Positions 18,306-28,033 of a stretch of DNA of 64,000 nucleotides are shown in pieces. Every line of letters begins with the position of its first letter. The first letter of the stretch is position 1. The notes beneath the pieces are model-generated. The model did no database searches, had not been told where the DNA came from, and was given only the letters and a program-made list of their open reading frames with translations. A program made the translations under genes and the position numbers. The stretch covers positions 186,001 through 250,000 of the forward strand of contig CBDCYS010000068.1 in the NCBI GenBank assembly GCA_965224215.1. Reading direction: 5' to 3'. The DNA comes from CBDCYS01 sp965224215. Its GTDB lineage: Bacteria; Acidobacteriota; Terriglobia; Bryobacterales; UBA6623.

Positions 18306-18961
18306 TAGTGTCTAGTCCTCCAACTAGTAGAAGCTTGTGGGATGAGCAACTTAGCGCTCGAGCCTCAACCGCGGGCCGCCGACAGCCGATGGATTAGGTT
18401 GATGGCCGTCTGGTGCTTGTTGGGTTGACTCACGGTTCTCTTTTGGTCCCAAGCGCTTGCTCGCCGGGCAAGTATGCATTGCGGATGCCAACCCGATGCC
18501 GCGCCGTAAGTTGTTGTGAATCAGCATCAGCCAAGAGACGAAAAGGTGTCAGTCGTCAAAGTTTTGACGCCGAGTGTCAGAGAAGCATAGGTTCATCTGC
18601 CGGGCAGGTCCTAACCATTCAACGGAGAGGCGATAGGTGGCCTATGCGAATAGAAAGGGTTACGCCAAGCAAGGCAGAAGGCTAGATGAGGGGTCTAGTG
18701 GCATCTAGTTTCAAATCGAGAATCCAATCCCTTTTCGGGACAAGCCCACCTGGCGCCCTAAGCCGCAGCAATGAAAGGAACTACGCCTTAATGCAGCTAG
18801 CGGGGCATGTCCGTATCAGAAATATTCGGCGTTGGAACCAAGTGCGGACTAAGTAAAATGCGGCGTCAACTTCATTATTTTCAACGTTTCCAAGGGAACA
18901 GGCTGAATTGGCCCTGTAGTTGCCAATAGTCATACCACCGGGAACCAGTTCCGGGCATATC
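18306..18961. other. 656-bp gene-free region upstream of the sigma-54 activator
   Basis: The segment next to 18305 holds the GGAGG and promoter region of the split sigma factor. The rest has no reading frame with recognisable features, no clear repeat and no strong promoter. Confidence 0.5.
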
Positions 18962-20490
18962 ATGGTTGCCAGATCGATCAATTCCAAGGCAGGTAGTCGC
19001 CGGGTCATGCTCGTCACAGCAGACCCGGCCGGGCGCCAGGAGCTGGCCGCCGCCCTTGAAGTCAACGGCTTTCGGGTGGATGTGATCAGCCGCTTTGAAG
19101 AGGCCTGTGCCAGGGTCCCGATTCTGTCACCCGACCTGATCTTGGCGGATATCGACACCCTGCAGGACCCAGAGCTATCAAACAAGTGTCAAAAACTTGT
19201 TCGATGTTCCGATCAGGGCCGGGCCGCCGCCCCGGTCATTATCCTGGGCGGCGTGGAGAGGTTCGCACTCACGGCGGAATTGATGGAGGCAGGAGCCAAC
19301 GACTTCCTGACAGGCCCATTCTTAATACCAGACTTCATTTGCCGCATCGAGATAGCGCTGGTCGCTTCAAAGTTTACTGGCGTTGGTGATCCGGCGTCGA
19401 AATCAAACTCACGGGAGGGGCATGGCGCTGGGCTCGCCCCTCGCAGGGCACGACCCTATGGGGCCACCAAGCCCCTCTGCGACACCACCGCGAACGAAAC
19501 GGCGGCCGAGCCTTTCGACGACATGCTGATTGGGCGTGGGGAAGCCTTCGCCCGCGTGATCAGTCAGGTGCGCCTGGTCGCACCGAAAGACACGACGGTG
19601 CTGATCATGGGGGAGACCGGCACTGGTAAGGAGCGGGTCGCGCGTGCGATCCACATGCTCAGCGACCGCGGCAACCGCGACATGGTATCGCGGTTAACTG
19701 CGGCGGAATCCCGGCGAACCTGCTCGAGGATGAATTCTTCGGCCATGTCAAGGGAGCCTTCACCGACGCCCATCAAGATCGGATCGGCCGCTTCGAGCAG
19801 GCTCATCGAAGCACGATCTTTCTCGATGAGATCGGGGATCTGCCACTCGAGCTGCAGCCCAAACTATTGCGAGTGATACAGGAGAGGGAAATCCATCCGG
19901 TTGGGGGAGTGGAAACGGTTCGCTTCGATTCCCGTATTGTCGCCGCTACGAACGTTGACCTTTGGTCGCGTGTCCAAGACGGCTTGTTTCGGGAGGATCT
20001 GTTCTACCGCATCAACGTTTTCCCCATTCATCTTCCGCCGCTGCGAGAACGGCACGAGGACATCCCTTTGTTCATCGACTACTTCATGGACCGTTTCTGC
20101 CTGCGCGACGGACTTGAGTCGAAATGCCTCGACGAAGGCGCTGAGGCGGATCTGGTGTCCAGACATTGGCCCGGCAACATCAGGGAACTCGAAAACACGG
20201 TCGAAATTGCGGTCATTCGCTCGCAAGATCGTCGAGTTGTCAAGCTGGCCGATTTTCCCGAGCCGCGCCGGATTCGCAGAGCCGCCGCGGCAGCCTCGGG
20301 CTCAGCGGGCGGGAACTTCAAGGAGATTGTGTCTCAGTTCGAGAGAGAGCTGATCAGCACTGTCCTCGGGCGAACCCAAGGGAACAAGACTCTCGCAGCC
20401 GAGATACTGCGCTTGAAACGGACGACACTGGTCGAAAAACTCAAGAAGCTGGATCGGGAACCCGAGCCGGTGACCGAGGGGTGGCACTAG
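18962..20490 (+). pseudogene. NtrC-family sigma-54-dependent activator, frameshifted
   Basis: An N-terminal receiver-like domain (about residues 12-135; RVMLVTADPAGRQEL, DLILADIDTL) is followed by an AAA+ domain with Walker A GETGTGKERVARAIH, a GHVKGAFTDA loop (family GAFTGA), Walker B-like STIFLDEIGDLP and the RHWPGNIRELENTVE motif, then a Fis-type helix-turn-helix at the end (TQGNKTLAAEILRLKRTTL). One base is missing near 19689, between DMVS and VNCGGIP, so the upstream frame ends at 19876 in nonsense. If real, sigma-54 activation by this protein is lost. An upstream ATG at 18920 is possible. Confidence 0.88.
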
Positions 20491-20553
20491 CTCGAGCCTC
20501 CGCCGATGCCAGCGGCTCTGTTGATAGCCTGTCTGCGCGGACTCGCGGGTACT

Positions 20554-20660
20554 GGAAGGTGTGAAAAACCGGGGGCTGCCAGCTGCGGCCAATGGCATCA
20601 TTGATAAACAGGGACTTAGGAATGGCCGCTTGTGGCAGTCCCCGATTTTTCACACCTTCC
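20554..20660 (+). repeat. Long imperfect hairpin element, 107 nt
   Basis: Left and right arms of about 37 nt begin GGAAGGTGTGAAAAA and end TTTTTCACACCTTCC, with few mismatches and a loop of about 33 nt. The A/T tracts on both sides let it act as a bidirectional terminator between the activator gene and the DUF1684 gene. The arm core CGGGGACTGCCAC resembles REP-type palindromes linked to TnpA-REP enzymes; a comparable hairpin lies at 53537-53634. Confidence 0.75.
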
Positions 20661-20721
20661 TGAGCCCTTATGATGGAAGGGACGGGCGCGAATTCATGCG
20701 TCCGTTGTAAGGTCGGCGCCC

Positions 20722-21660
20722 GTGATTCCACGAACCAGCACCCGCCTCATCACGTCCATCGCAATGTTGCGGATGTCGCTCCTTGTTCTCGTGGCCGGCG
20801 GAGTCAGCATGTCCTCGTCGAGTGCGCAAAGCGACAAAACTCACGCAGACGAAATCCAAACTTGGCGCCAATCGCGCGTCGAGCGGCTCACGAGTCCCGA
20901 TGGATGGCTGACGCTGGTGGGCCTCTCCTGGCTCAAGGATGGGGAGAATACATTTGGCGGCGGTCCGGAAAACCGCGTGATCCTGCCTAGGGGAAAGGCT
21001 CTTGAGCGAGCGGGTTCTTTCCTTATGACAAACGAAGGCGTCAAAGCCGTCGTGCTAGAGGGAAGCGGCGTCACTCACAAAGGTAAGCCGGTGACTGAAG
21101 TCCTGATGCAAACCGACATGGACGGCGGGCCCACGTTGCTTGAAATCGGCTCGGTGAGTTTCTATGTGATCGAGCGCGGCGACCGCCTCGGCGTCCGCGT
21201 TAAAGACTCACAGAGCGATGCGCGCCGAGATTTCAAAGGACTGGACTATTATCCTGTCGATCCGGCCTGGCGGCTCAGCGCGCGCTATGAACCTTATGAT
21301 CCCCCCAAGCCGGTGGACGTTCCGAACGTCCTCGGGGGCGTTTTTCACGAAACGGCTCCCGGTGCACTCGTCTTTGAGGTAGAAGGGGAAACTTGCCGTT
21401 TGGACCCCATTCCCGACGGTGATTCGTTCCTGCTCGTCTTCGGAGACAAAACGAACGGAAAAGAGACCTACGGGGGCGGACGTTTTATCGTGCTCGATCT
21501 GCCCGAAGAAGCGGGTCCGATCGTTGTCGACTTCAACAAGTCTTATAGCCCTCCTTGCGTATTTACGCCTTACGCAACGTGTCCCTTGCCGCCGCCGCAG
21601 AATCGCATCGGCGCTCCGGTGCGCGCGGGTCAGAGAGGCTTCGTCAAGGGATTCCACTAA
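20722..21660 (+). CDS. DUF1684 domain-containing secreted protein
   Basis: The protein of up to 312 residues has a hydrophobic export signal (LRMSLLVLVAGGVSMSSSSAQ) and matches DUF1684 over almost its whole length: WRQSRVERLTSPDGWLTLVG near residue 48, LGVRVKDSQSDARRDFKGL in the middle, and the terminal KSYSPPCVFTPYATCPLPPP motif. The function of DUF1684 is unknown. The start is uncertain: GTG at 20722 gives the longest frame, but ATG at 20764 leaves the signal peptide intact. It stands alone between two repeat-bearing spacers. Intact. Confidence 0.85.
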   Translation: MIPRTSTRLITSIAMLRMSLLVLVAGGVSMSSSSAQSDKTHADEIQTWRQSRVERLTSPDGWLTLVGLSWLKDGENTFGGGPENRVILPRGKALERAGSFLMTNEGVKAVVLEGSGVTHKGKPVTEVLMQTDMDGGPTLLEIGSVSFYVIERGDRLGVRVKDSQSDARRDFKGLDYYPVDPAWRLSARYEPYDPPKPVDVPNVLGGVFHETAPGALVFEVEGETCRLDPIPDGDSFLLVFGDKTNGKETYGGGRFIVLDLPEEAGPIVVDFNKSYSPPCVFTPYATCPLPPPQNRIGAPVRAGQRGFVKGFH

Positions 21661-21754
21661 GCCAATAGATTCCCTTGAATGAATCGCCGCGGAATCCGGT
21701 GGGCTAACGGCCGAACATCCCTTTCTTGCCAAGCGTCCGGTTGCCCTGTTTCGT

Positions 21755-21834
21755 TCTCTGAAGTAATTCGGCTCTGAAGGAATACGGCTCTGAAGGAATC
21801 CGTATCTGAAGGAATTCGGCTCTGAAGGAATTCG
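21755..21834 (+). repeat. Five tandem 16-bp repeats
   Basis: Units of the form GCTCTGAAGGAATTCG follow one another five times with one to three changes each, in a 445-bp spacer (21661-22105) that otherwise shows no gene. Confidence 0.9.
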
Positions 21835-22105
21835 CCCGACCCGCCCCTCGGGATGGATAGCCGGGACATCTTGAAGATGTAGTTCGCCGATGTCAGAGCT
21901 CATGGCGCTTCATGGTAGCAGCGGCGGCCGCAGGGTCCAGCTCAGAGACTCACTGTAGTTCCAAGGGCGATGAAGGCTCGCAAGGTTGTTCTAAGCCGCG
22001 TCCGTTACAATTAGGAATTCTGGAAATCGCTTGATTTAAGTGCGTCCGGCGGCTCGCCTTTCGTGGATTTGAATCCGCAATGGGTGAGGGTTGCGGAGGC
22101 TCACC

Positions 22106-23035
22106 ATGACGCAACACGAACTCGACGAAATCGTCCGCTTAGTCGGCGACGAACTACTGGCGAAGCTGGGCCACGAGTCCGCCAATGGCGCTGGTCCGGC
22201 TGCGGATTCGTGCGGCTGCAGGCACCCGGTGAATGGTGCCGGGGCGGCGACTTCGCTGAGCGGTGTTCTGTCGGAGATAGGTGTAGCGTGCCCCGATTGG
22301 GCACCCCCGAAAGAGTGCATCGCCAGCCTGATCGACCACACGCTGCTGCGGCCTGATGCTTGCGAAGCCGAGATCATCAAGCTGTGCGCTGAGGCGAGAA
22401 AGCATCGCTTCGCAACGGTTTGCATTCATCCCACGTGGGCAGCGAGGGCGGTCCGTGAGTTGCAGGATTCGGACGTCAAGACATGCACCGTGATCGGTTT
22501 CCCGCACGGGGCCACACTGACGCCCGTAAAGTCCGCCGAAGCCGAGCAGGCCCTCAAGTTGGGTGCGGAAGAGCTGGACATGGTCGTCAATGTTGGAGCC
22601 CTCAAGTCCGGCAACGAAGACTTGGTTTTCGCTGAAATTCGCTGTCTCGCGGAAGTTGCCCACCAGGCCGGCGCGATCCTAAAAGTCATTCTAGAAATGG
22701 GCTCGCTCAGCGAACAGCAAAAGGTATCAGGCTGCGTTCTGGCGAAGCTGGCCGGCACCGACTTTGTCAAGACTTCGACAGGTTTCGGTCCGGGCGGCGC
22801 CGAACCAGCGGACGTTTCTCTGATGCACCGGGTTGTCGGCGGTGAGATGGGAATCAAGGCGGCGGGCGGCGTGAACTCCTACGAGCGACTGGAGTTGATG
22901 ATGCGGGCCGGCGCGACTCGCATCGGTGCGTCCGCCGGCGTCCGTATCATTGAGCAAGCCTTGGGGGAGCAAGCCAGCGGGGAGCAAGCCATCGAGCAAG
23001 CCGCCGCGGGAATTCCAACCGGGGGCGCGAGTTAG
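22106..23035 (+). CDS. deoC: Deoxyribose-phosphate aldolase with an N-terminal extension
   Basis: DeoC cleaves 2-deoxyribose 5-phosphate to glyceraldehyde 3-phosphate and acetaldehyde through a Schiff base. The catalytic lysine is K222 (DFVKTSTGFGPGG); the proton-relay D168 (EELDMVVNVG) and K251 (GIKAAGGV) are present. The protein is 309 residues against about 220-260 usually. The extra N-terminus consists of an amphipathic helix (LDEIVRLVGDELLAKL) and a Gly/Ala/Asn-rich linker to about residue 50, the design of microcompartment encapsulation peptides. The end carries four EQA repeats from a GAGCAAGCC duplication. A GGAGG-like site precedes ATG 22106. The next gene starts 3 bp after its stop, so they share a transcript. 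Confidence 0.9.
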   Translation: MTQHELDEIVRLVGDELLAKLGHESANGAGPAADSCGCRHPVNGAGAATSLSGVLSEIGVACPDWAPPKECIASLIDHTLLRPDACEAEIIKLCAEARKHRFATVCIHPTWAARAVRELQDSDVKTCTVIGFPHGATLTPVKSAEAEQALKLGAEELDMVVNVGALKSGNEDLVFAEIRCLAEVAHQAGAILKVILEMGSLSEQQKVSGCVLAKLAGTDFVKTSTGFGPGGAEPADVSLMHRVVGGEMGIKAAGGVNSYERLELMMRAGATRIGASAGVRIIEQALGEQASGEQAIEQAAAGIPTGGAS

Positions 23036-23038
23036 ACC

Positions 23039-24787
23039 ATGCCGTCCCCATCCATAGCCGTGGTCCGCCAAAAGGCTGAAACGCTGGAAATCCTCGTCGA
23101 GGCCTCGGAGATTGCGGCGACCTACACCACGAATCTCGACGGGCTGCTGGAGGCTCTCCGCGAGCTGGTACGCAAGGTCGTCGACTACAAAATTTTTGCG
23201 GTCCTGTTGAAAAGCGAAGGCGAGAACGTTCTGCGGATTCGCGCGGCTGTCGGTCACACGCCCAAATTGGTGCGAAACCTGCGGGTCAAGATCAGCCAAG
23301 GCATCACCGGAACGGCGGCCAAGGAGGTGCGCACCATCATCGTCAATGACGTGCGGAATGATCGGCGCTATCTGGCATCGGCGGACGATGTTCGATCTGA
23401 AATCTCGGTGCCGCTGGTCGCCCGCGGAAAGCTCGTCGGCGTCATCGATCTTCAATCGACACAAGTTGGGGCGTTCGGGGACTACGAGCGCAACATGCTC
23501 GAGCTGATCGGTTCGCGTTTCTCGCTAGCGATCGACACGGCTCGCCTCTACAGCGCAGCCGTCAGGCAGAATCGTACGCTGACAATGCTTACGCAGATCG
23601 CCCAGGAGTTCTCTCATATCCTTGATCTGGGCGAGCTGCTGCAGAAGGTCTCTACCCTAATCAGGAGGCAGATCCCCTACGACGCGTTCAGCATCCTATT
23701 GCTGGAGAAGGAGTCTCAGCTTCTCAAACATTATTTCGGGGTACGGCACGACCAGCGGATTCAGTGGGACAACATGCCGATTGGGGTGGGGCTTGTCGGG
23801 GCCGCCGCCGAGCAAGCTTCGCCGGTTCTGGTGGGCGACACGAACCTCGACCCGCGCTACGTGGCGATGGTCGACGGAATTCGCTCCGAGGTCGCCGTGC
23901 CCTTGATGTTGCGGGACAAGGTAGTCGGAGTCCTGGATCTGGAGTGCGAGCAGGTCGACGCATTTACCAACGAGCACGTTCGAGTGCTGACATTGCTGGC
24001 GCCGCAGATTGCTACGGCGATTGAAAACGCCAGGCTTTACGGCGAAGTCGTTACCCGGCAGGACCGGCTCAGCCGCAACCTGCGCGCCGCACGCGAGCTC
24101 CAGAAGCACTTACTGCCCGAGACAAGTCCTGACGTCGAAGGACTCGAGATAGCCTTTCGAAACGAATCGGCCGCCGAGGTCAGCGGCGATCTCTATGACT
24201 TCTTTCCGTTTCCAGACAAGACGCTGGGAATATTGATCGGTGACGTCAGCGGCAAGGGCGCGGCGGCGGCACTTTACGGCGCGCTGGTCAGCGGTATGCT
24301 GAGAAATCTAGTGCTGGAGGAGCAGTCTCCTAAAGCCTTACTCGCCGCTGCGAATCGGACCCTGTTGAGCCGCAAAATCGAGGCGCGCTATCTGACGTCG
24401 CTCTATGCACGCTGGGACCCGCAAAATCGCAGCCTCGAGATGTCAAATGCCGGCCAGCCCCGGCCTCTGCTCTACCGCCAGGGCCGGGTGGAAGCACTGA
24501 ACATTTCGGGAATTCCGTTGGGTTTGCTTGAAGTGTCGAGCTACGAGAGTTATCCGCTGACGCTCGAGCCTGGAGATGCGGTTGTGCTGCTCTCCGATGG
24601 CATCACGGAGGCAGAGAGTTCGTCCCGGAAGCAATTCGGCGAGCATGGTTTGACGGATCTGGTGAAGAAACATGGGGACGGCTCCGCGGCTGATTTGTTG
24701 TCGCGAATCTTCGAAGGCGTAGAGAGCTTTACCGGTAGTTCCAAACTAGACGACGACCGCACTGTGGTTGTTGTCAAGGCGACTTAG
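23039..24787 (+). CDS. GAF-GAF-SpoIIE (PP2C-type) serine phosphatase
   Basis: The 582-residue protein has two GAF sensor domains (about 20-175 and 185-345; the second resembles the first in GVIDLQS / GVLDLEC segments), a linking helix, and a C-terminal RsbU/SpoIIE PP2C domain (about 375-580) with the metal-site motifs VSGDLYDF, IGDVSGKGAAAA, LLSDGITEA and DDDRTVVVV. Such proteins dephosphorylate anti-sigma-factor antagonists in response to small-molecule or redox cues. No partner switch gene is visible nearby. It begins 3 bp after deoC, so it is probably co-expressed with it. Intact. Confidence 0.92.
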   Translation: MPSPSIAVVRQKAETLEILVEASEIAATYTTNLDGLLEALRELVRKVVDYKIFAVLLKSEGENVLRIRAAVGHTPKLVRNLRVKISQGITGTAAKEVRTIIVNDVRNDRRYLASADDVRSEISVPLVARGKLVGVIDLQSTQVGAFGDYERNMLELIGSRFSLAIDTARLYSAAVRQNRTLTMLTQIAQEFSHILDLGELLQKVSTLIRRQIPYDAFSILLLEKESQLLKHYFGVRHDQRIQWDNMPIGVGLVGAAAEQASPVLVGDTNLDPRYVAMVDGIRSEVAVPLMLRDKVVGVLDLECEQVDAFTNEHVRVLTLLAPQIATAIENARLYGEVVTRQDRLSRNLRAARELQKHLLPETSPDVEGLEIAFRNESAAEVSGDLYDFFPFPDKTLGILIGDVSGKGAAAALYGALVSGMLRNLVLEEQSPKALLAAANRTLLSRKIEARYLTSLYARWDPQNRSLEMSNAGQPRPLLYRQGRVEALNISGIPLGLLEVSSYESYPLTLEPGDAVVLLSDGITEAESSSRKQFGEHGLTDLVKKHGDGSAADLLSRIFEGVESFTGSSKLDDDRTVVVVKAT

Positions 24788-24888
24788 GGACCGGCGACGT
24801 GCGGGGCGATAGCGGCCGGCCCTTTGCGGGACTCGATCCGGTTTCCTTCTTCTAGCGAATAAGTTCTAGCGACCTTCTAACGAGCATT

Positions 24889-24916
24889 TTGTAGCGAACA
24901 TCTTGTAGCGAACATG
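24889..24916 (+). repeat. Tandem 14-bp repeat ending in the lysA start codon
   Basis: TTGTAGCGAACATC (24889-24902) is followed by TTGTAGCGAACATG (24903-24916), whose last three bases are the lysA ATG. Three more diverged units of TTCTAGCGA type lie upstream from 24849. The tandem array replaces any obvious ribosome-binding site. Confidence 0.9.
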
Positions 24917-26179
24917 CCCACCCTCGGATTCAACTACCGCGAAGACGACCTGCATTGTGAAGACGTCTCTCTCTCGGCCATTGCTGAACAGGCCGGCACA
25001 CCCAGCTACGTCTACTCCGGCAGCGCGATTCTCTCCAACTACAGGGCGTACGACCGAAGCCTACAAGATATTCCGCACGAGGTTCACTACGCCGTCAAGG
25101 CCAATTCGTCACTTGGCATTCTGTCGCTGCTCGCCGCTGAAGGTGCAGGGTTCGACATTGTCTCGGGCGGAGAACTCTACCGCGTAATTAAGGCTGGTGG
25201 AGATCCGTCCAAAGTGGTTTTTTCGGGAGTTGGGAAAACGGGCGCCGAGATCGACTACGCGCTTGAGTCCGGCGTCGGTTATTTCAACTGTGAATCGGAA
25301 CCCGAACTCGCCCGACTGGCAGAAATCGCGGAACGGCGCGGTGTTCGGCCCATTGCCGCCCTGCGGGTCAATCCTGACATCGACGCCGAAACGCATCCCT
25401 ATATCGCGACGGGGCTGCACGAGCATAAGTTTGGCGTCGGACTGGACGAGTCATTTGCAATTTACCGAAAGTTCGCGTCAAACCCTCATCTGTCTCTGGA
25501 GGGAGTGAGCTGCCACATCGGGTCCCAAATCTTCGACTCGGAGCCGTTTCTCAAGGCGCTGGAGACGCTAGTCGAATTGGCGAAACGACTGTCGGACGTT
25601 GGAGTACGGATCCGTCATGTGGATCTCGGCGGAGGACTCGCCGTCTCCTACAGCGAGAGCGAGAAAACCCCATCGGTCGAGGACCACGCAAAGGGGCTGG
25701 CCCGCCTACTGCACGGCAAGGATCTGCGGCTGATGCTGGAGCCTGGCCGCTCGATCGTGGGCCAAGCCGGCGTGCTGCTCACGAAAGTCCTCTACCGCAA
25801 GCGAACGGGCAAGAAGGAATTTGTCATCGTCGACGCCGCGATGAATGACTTGATCCGGCCATCGCTTTATCAGTCGCACCACGAAGTCATCCCGCTGCTG
25901 AAGCGGCCTGGCTCGCCTATCGTCGCCGATGTCGTTGGGCCGGTGTGTGAGACGGGCGATTTCCTGGCGCGTGACCGCGAGATGGCGGATGCACAACCGG
26001 GCGACCTGCTGGCCGTCTGCACGGCCGGCGCTTATGGTTTCGTCCAGGCTTCGAACTACAACTCGCGTCCGCGTCCGCCGGAGATCCTTGTTCAGGGCAG
26101 CAGCTTTCAGGTCATCCGGCGGCGCGAAACCTACGAAGACCTGGTTCGAGGCGAAACAGCGCCGCGCCGGCAAGTGTGA
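24914..26179 (+). CDS. lysA: Diaminopimelate decarboxylase
   Basis: The 421-residue enzyme removes CO2 from meso-diaminopimelate to give lysine, the last step of the pathway. The PLP lysine is K62 (HYAVKANSS), followed by the glycine-rich FDIVSGGELYR, the HKFGVG segment, SCHIGSQI, the phosphate-binding GGGLAV, LEPGRSIVGQAG and the active-site CETGDF. Length matches the family. The ATG lies within a 14-bp tandem repeat, and no strong ribosome-binding site precedes it. It is a single gene, intact, and expected to be essential unless the host supplies lysine. Confidence 0.95.
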   Translation: MPTLGFNYREDDLHCEDVSLSAIAEQAGTPSYVYSGSAILSNYRAYDRSLQDIPHEVHYAVKANSSLGILSLLAAEGAGFDIVSGGELYRVIKAGGDPSKVVFSGVGKTGAEIDYALESGVGYFNCESEPELARLAEIAERRGVRPIAALRVNPDIDAETHPYIATGLHEHKFGVGLDESFAIYRKFASNPHLSLEGVSCHIGSQIFDSEPFLKALETLVELAKRLSDVGVRIRHVDLGGGLAVSYSESEKTPSVEDHAKGLARLLHGKDLRLMLEPGRSIVGQAGVLLTKVLYRKRTGKKEFVIVDAAMNDLIRPSLYQSHHEVIPLLKRPGSPIVADVVGPVCETGDFLARDREMADAQPGDLLAVCTAGAYGFVQASNYNSRPRPPEILVQGSSFQVIRRRETYEDLVRGETAPRRQV

Positions 26180-26336
26180 TGTAGAGCGTAGCCGGTTCGT
26201 CGGGGCCGCCATCGGAATGCGGTCACTGCCAGAGTAGACCGCACCCTTGCGGGCGCGGCGCTGTTCAGAACGCACGCTCAAAGCCGACCGCCTGAAAGGC
26301 GCCGGGTTCCGAACTGGCGATTGAGACCAACTGGCG

Positions 26337-28033
26337 ATGGAGACGAAAAAGATGCACACTCCCCGCTGGGCGCAGATCCTCGCTGTCTTGGCGCCGCTCA
26401 CGTTTCTTCTCATAGGCGGGCTTTGGATCGACTACCCCGGCCTGCAGTACGAGGAGACGCTCTTCGTTCATGCGACCTATTCGGACCCGTTGCGAGCCGG
26501 GCTTTGGCACACAGGCGTTCTTGGCGATCCCGTATGCGTGCTGATCATGCCCTATTTGGGGGCGCTCAAAGGTTGGCTGTATATGCCGGTGCTGGCGCTG
26601 GCGCCAGCTTCGGCGGCGGCGCTGCGCTTTCCTGTTCTTCTGTTGGGCGCGCTGACGTTGTGGCTGACGTATTACTTTACGCGCCTCGCATTCGGGTGGC
26701 AGATCGCTCTAGCGGCAACATGGCTCGCCGCGAGCGACCCTCTTCTTGTTCTCACGACTCGTCTGGACTGGGGTCCTGTGGTTCTTCAGCGATTGCTGTT
26801 GATGCTGGGCTGTCTGCTTGTGTTGCGCTGGGCGCGGCAGGGAGTCGCGTGGCAACTGATCGTTGGCTTCCTGGTGTTTGGTATTGGCGTATTCGACAAG
26901 GCCACGTTTCTGTTCTTGATGCTGGGACTGGCACTGGCGACGGTTTGTGTCTTCCCGCGTGATCTGATCAAAGGTTTACGGAATAAATGGGCAGTCCCCG
27001 CACTCCTGGCATTTGGTATTGGTTCCCTGCCGTTCTGGTGGTACCCAACCGTCCGGGCCCCCGAGGCCTCCAGCACACTTCATTTCGTAACCGAATCAGA
27101 CGGTTATTTGGCAAAGTACATTATGCTTCGGCCTCGCTGGAAGGCACGTCGGTGGTCACCTGGCTGGCGAGCGAAAATCTGGCGAGCGACAACGGGGGCG
27201 CTGAGAATACCGCTGGCGGGTCGGATTCCGATTCAGCGGTCTGGCTGCCGCTGGGCGCCGCGAACGGGAGACAGGTTCAGCAAACCTGGACGGTGCCAGC
27301 GCTCGGTTTTGCTCTGTTGTTGCTGCCGTTCTCGTTGCGGTCTTCGCACGGCAAAGGCGTGGTGTTTTCGCTCTTGTTTTGCGTCCTTGTTCTCGGGGCG
27401 ATGTTTCCCGTTCAGTCCATTGGATCGGTGCATCACCTTGTCCTGATTTACCCCTTCCCGCAAATCTTTATCGCGGCGGCAATCGTCGCCGCGGCGCAAT
27501 GGCTGGGCAAGCGCTTCTCGATCACAAAGGCCGCGACGGCGGCGACTACTGTTTTCGTGATTGTTCTGACGCTCGTAAACTTCAACAGCCTGTTGCAGCA
27601 GTACGACGTCATGCTGAGGTATGGCGGCAGCACGGGTTGGTCGGAGGCAATCTACGAACTCGATGACTATCTCGAATCGGAGCAGCCTAGCCTAGTAGTC
27701 GCCTTGCAGTGGGGCGTCTTTACGCAGCTGCGTTTTCTTTCGGAGAACCGGCTGCACGTGGTCGAAGTGCCGCAACCACATCGAAGTCCCGAGGACCCGC
27801 TCGACAAGCTGGAACAGTGGATACCGAGGCCGGAAAGCCTGTTTGTGCTCTTCGACGAAGACCAGCCAAATCCGTTCCCTCAGATGCGCGCGGTTTTCTA
27901 TCAATCCGCGCGGCGGCTGGGATATGAACCGCGTTTGAAACGCGCCATCGCCGATCGCCAGGGGCGCGCGATGTATGAGGTCTTCGAGGTTAACCCGCTT
28001 TTCTCACCGCATGACGACCGAAGCACGCGATAG
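26337..28033 (+). pseudogene. Polytopic membrane protein, GT39/PMT-like, frameshifted
   Basis: The restored product would have about 565 residues with 10 or so membrane helices in the first two thirds (FLLIGGLWIDYPG, WLTYYFTRLAFG, ILVLRWAR-type segments) and a soluble C-terminal domain. The early DYPGLQYEE-type acidic loop after the first helix is typical of GT39-like lipid-linked glycosyltransferases. An A is missing near 27112, between GYLAK and VHYASASLEG, so the first frame continues in nonsense to 27446 and the second continues to 28033. The start ATG is within a 17-bp tandem duplication (26312-26345). The last 14 codons are provided by repeat D copy 3. Confidence 0.78.
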
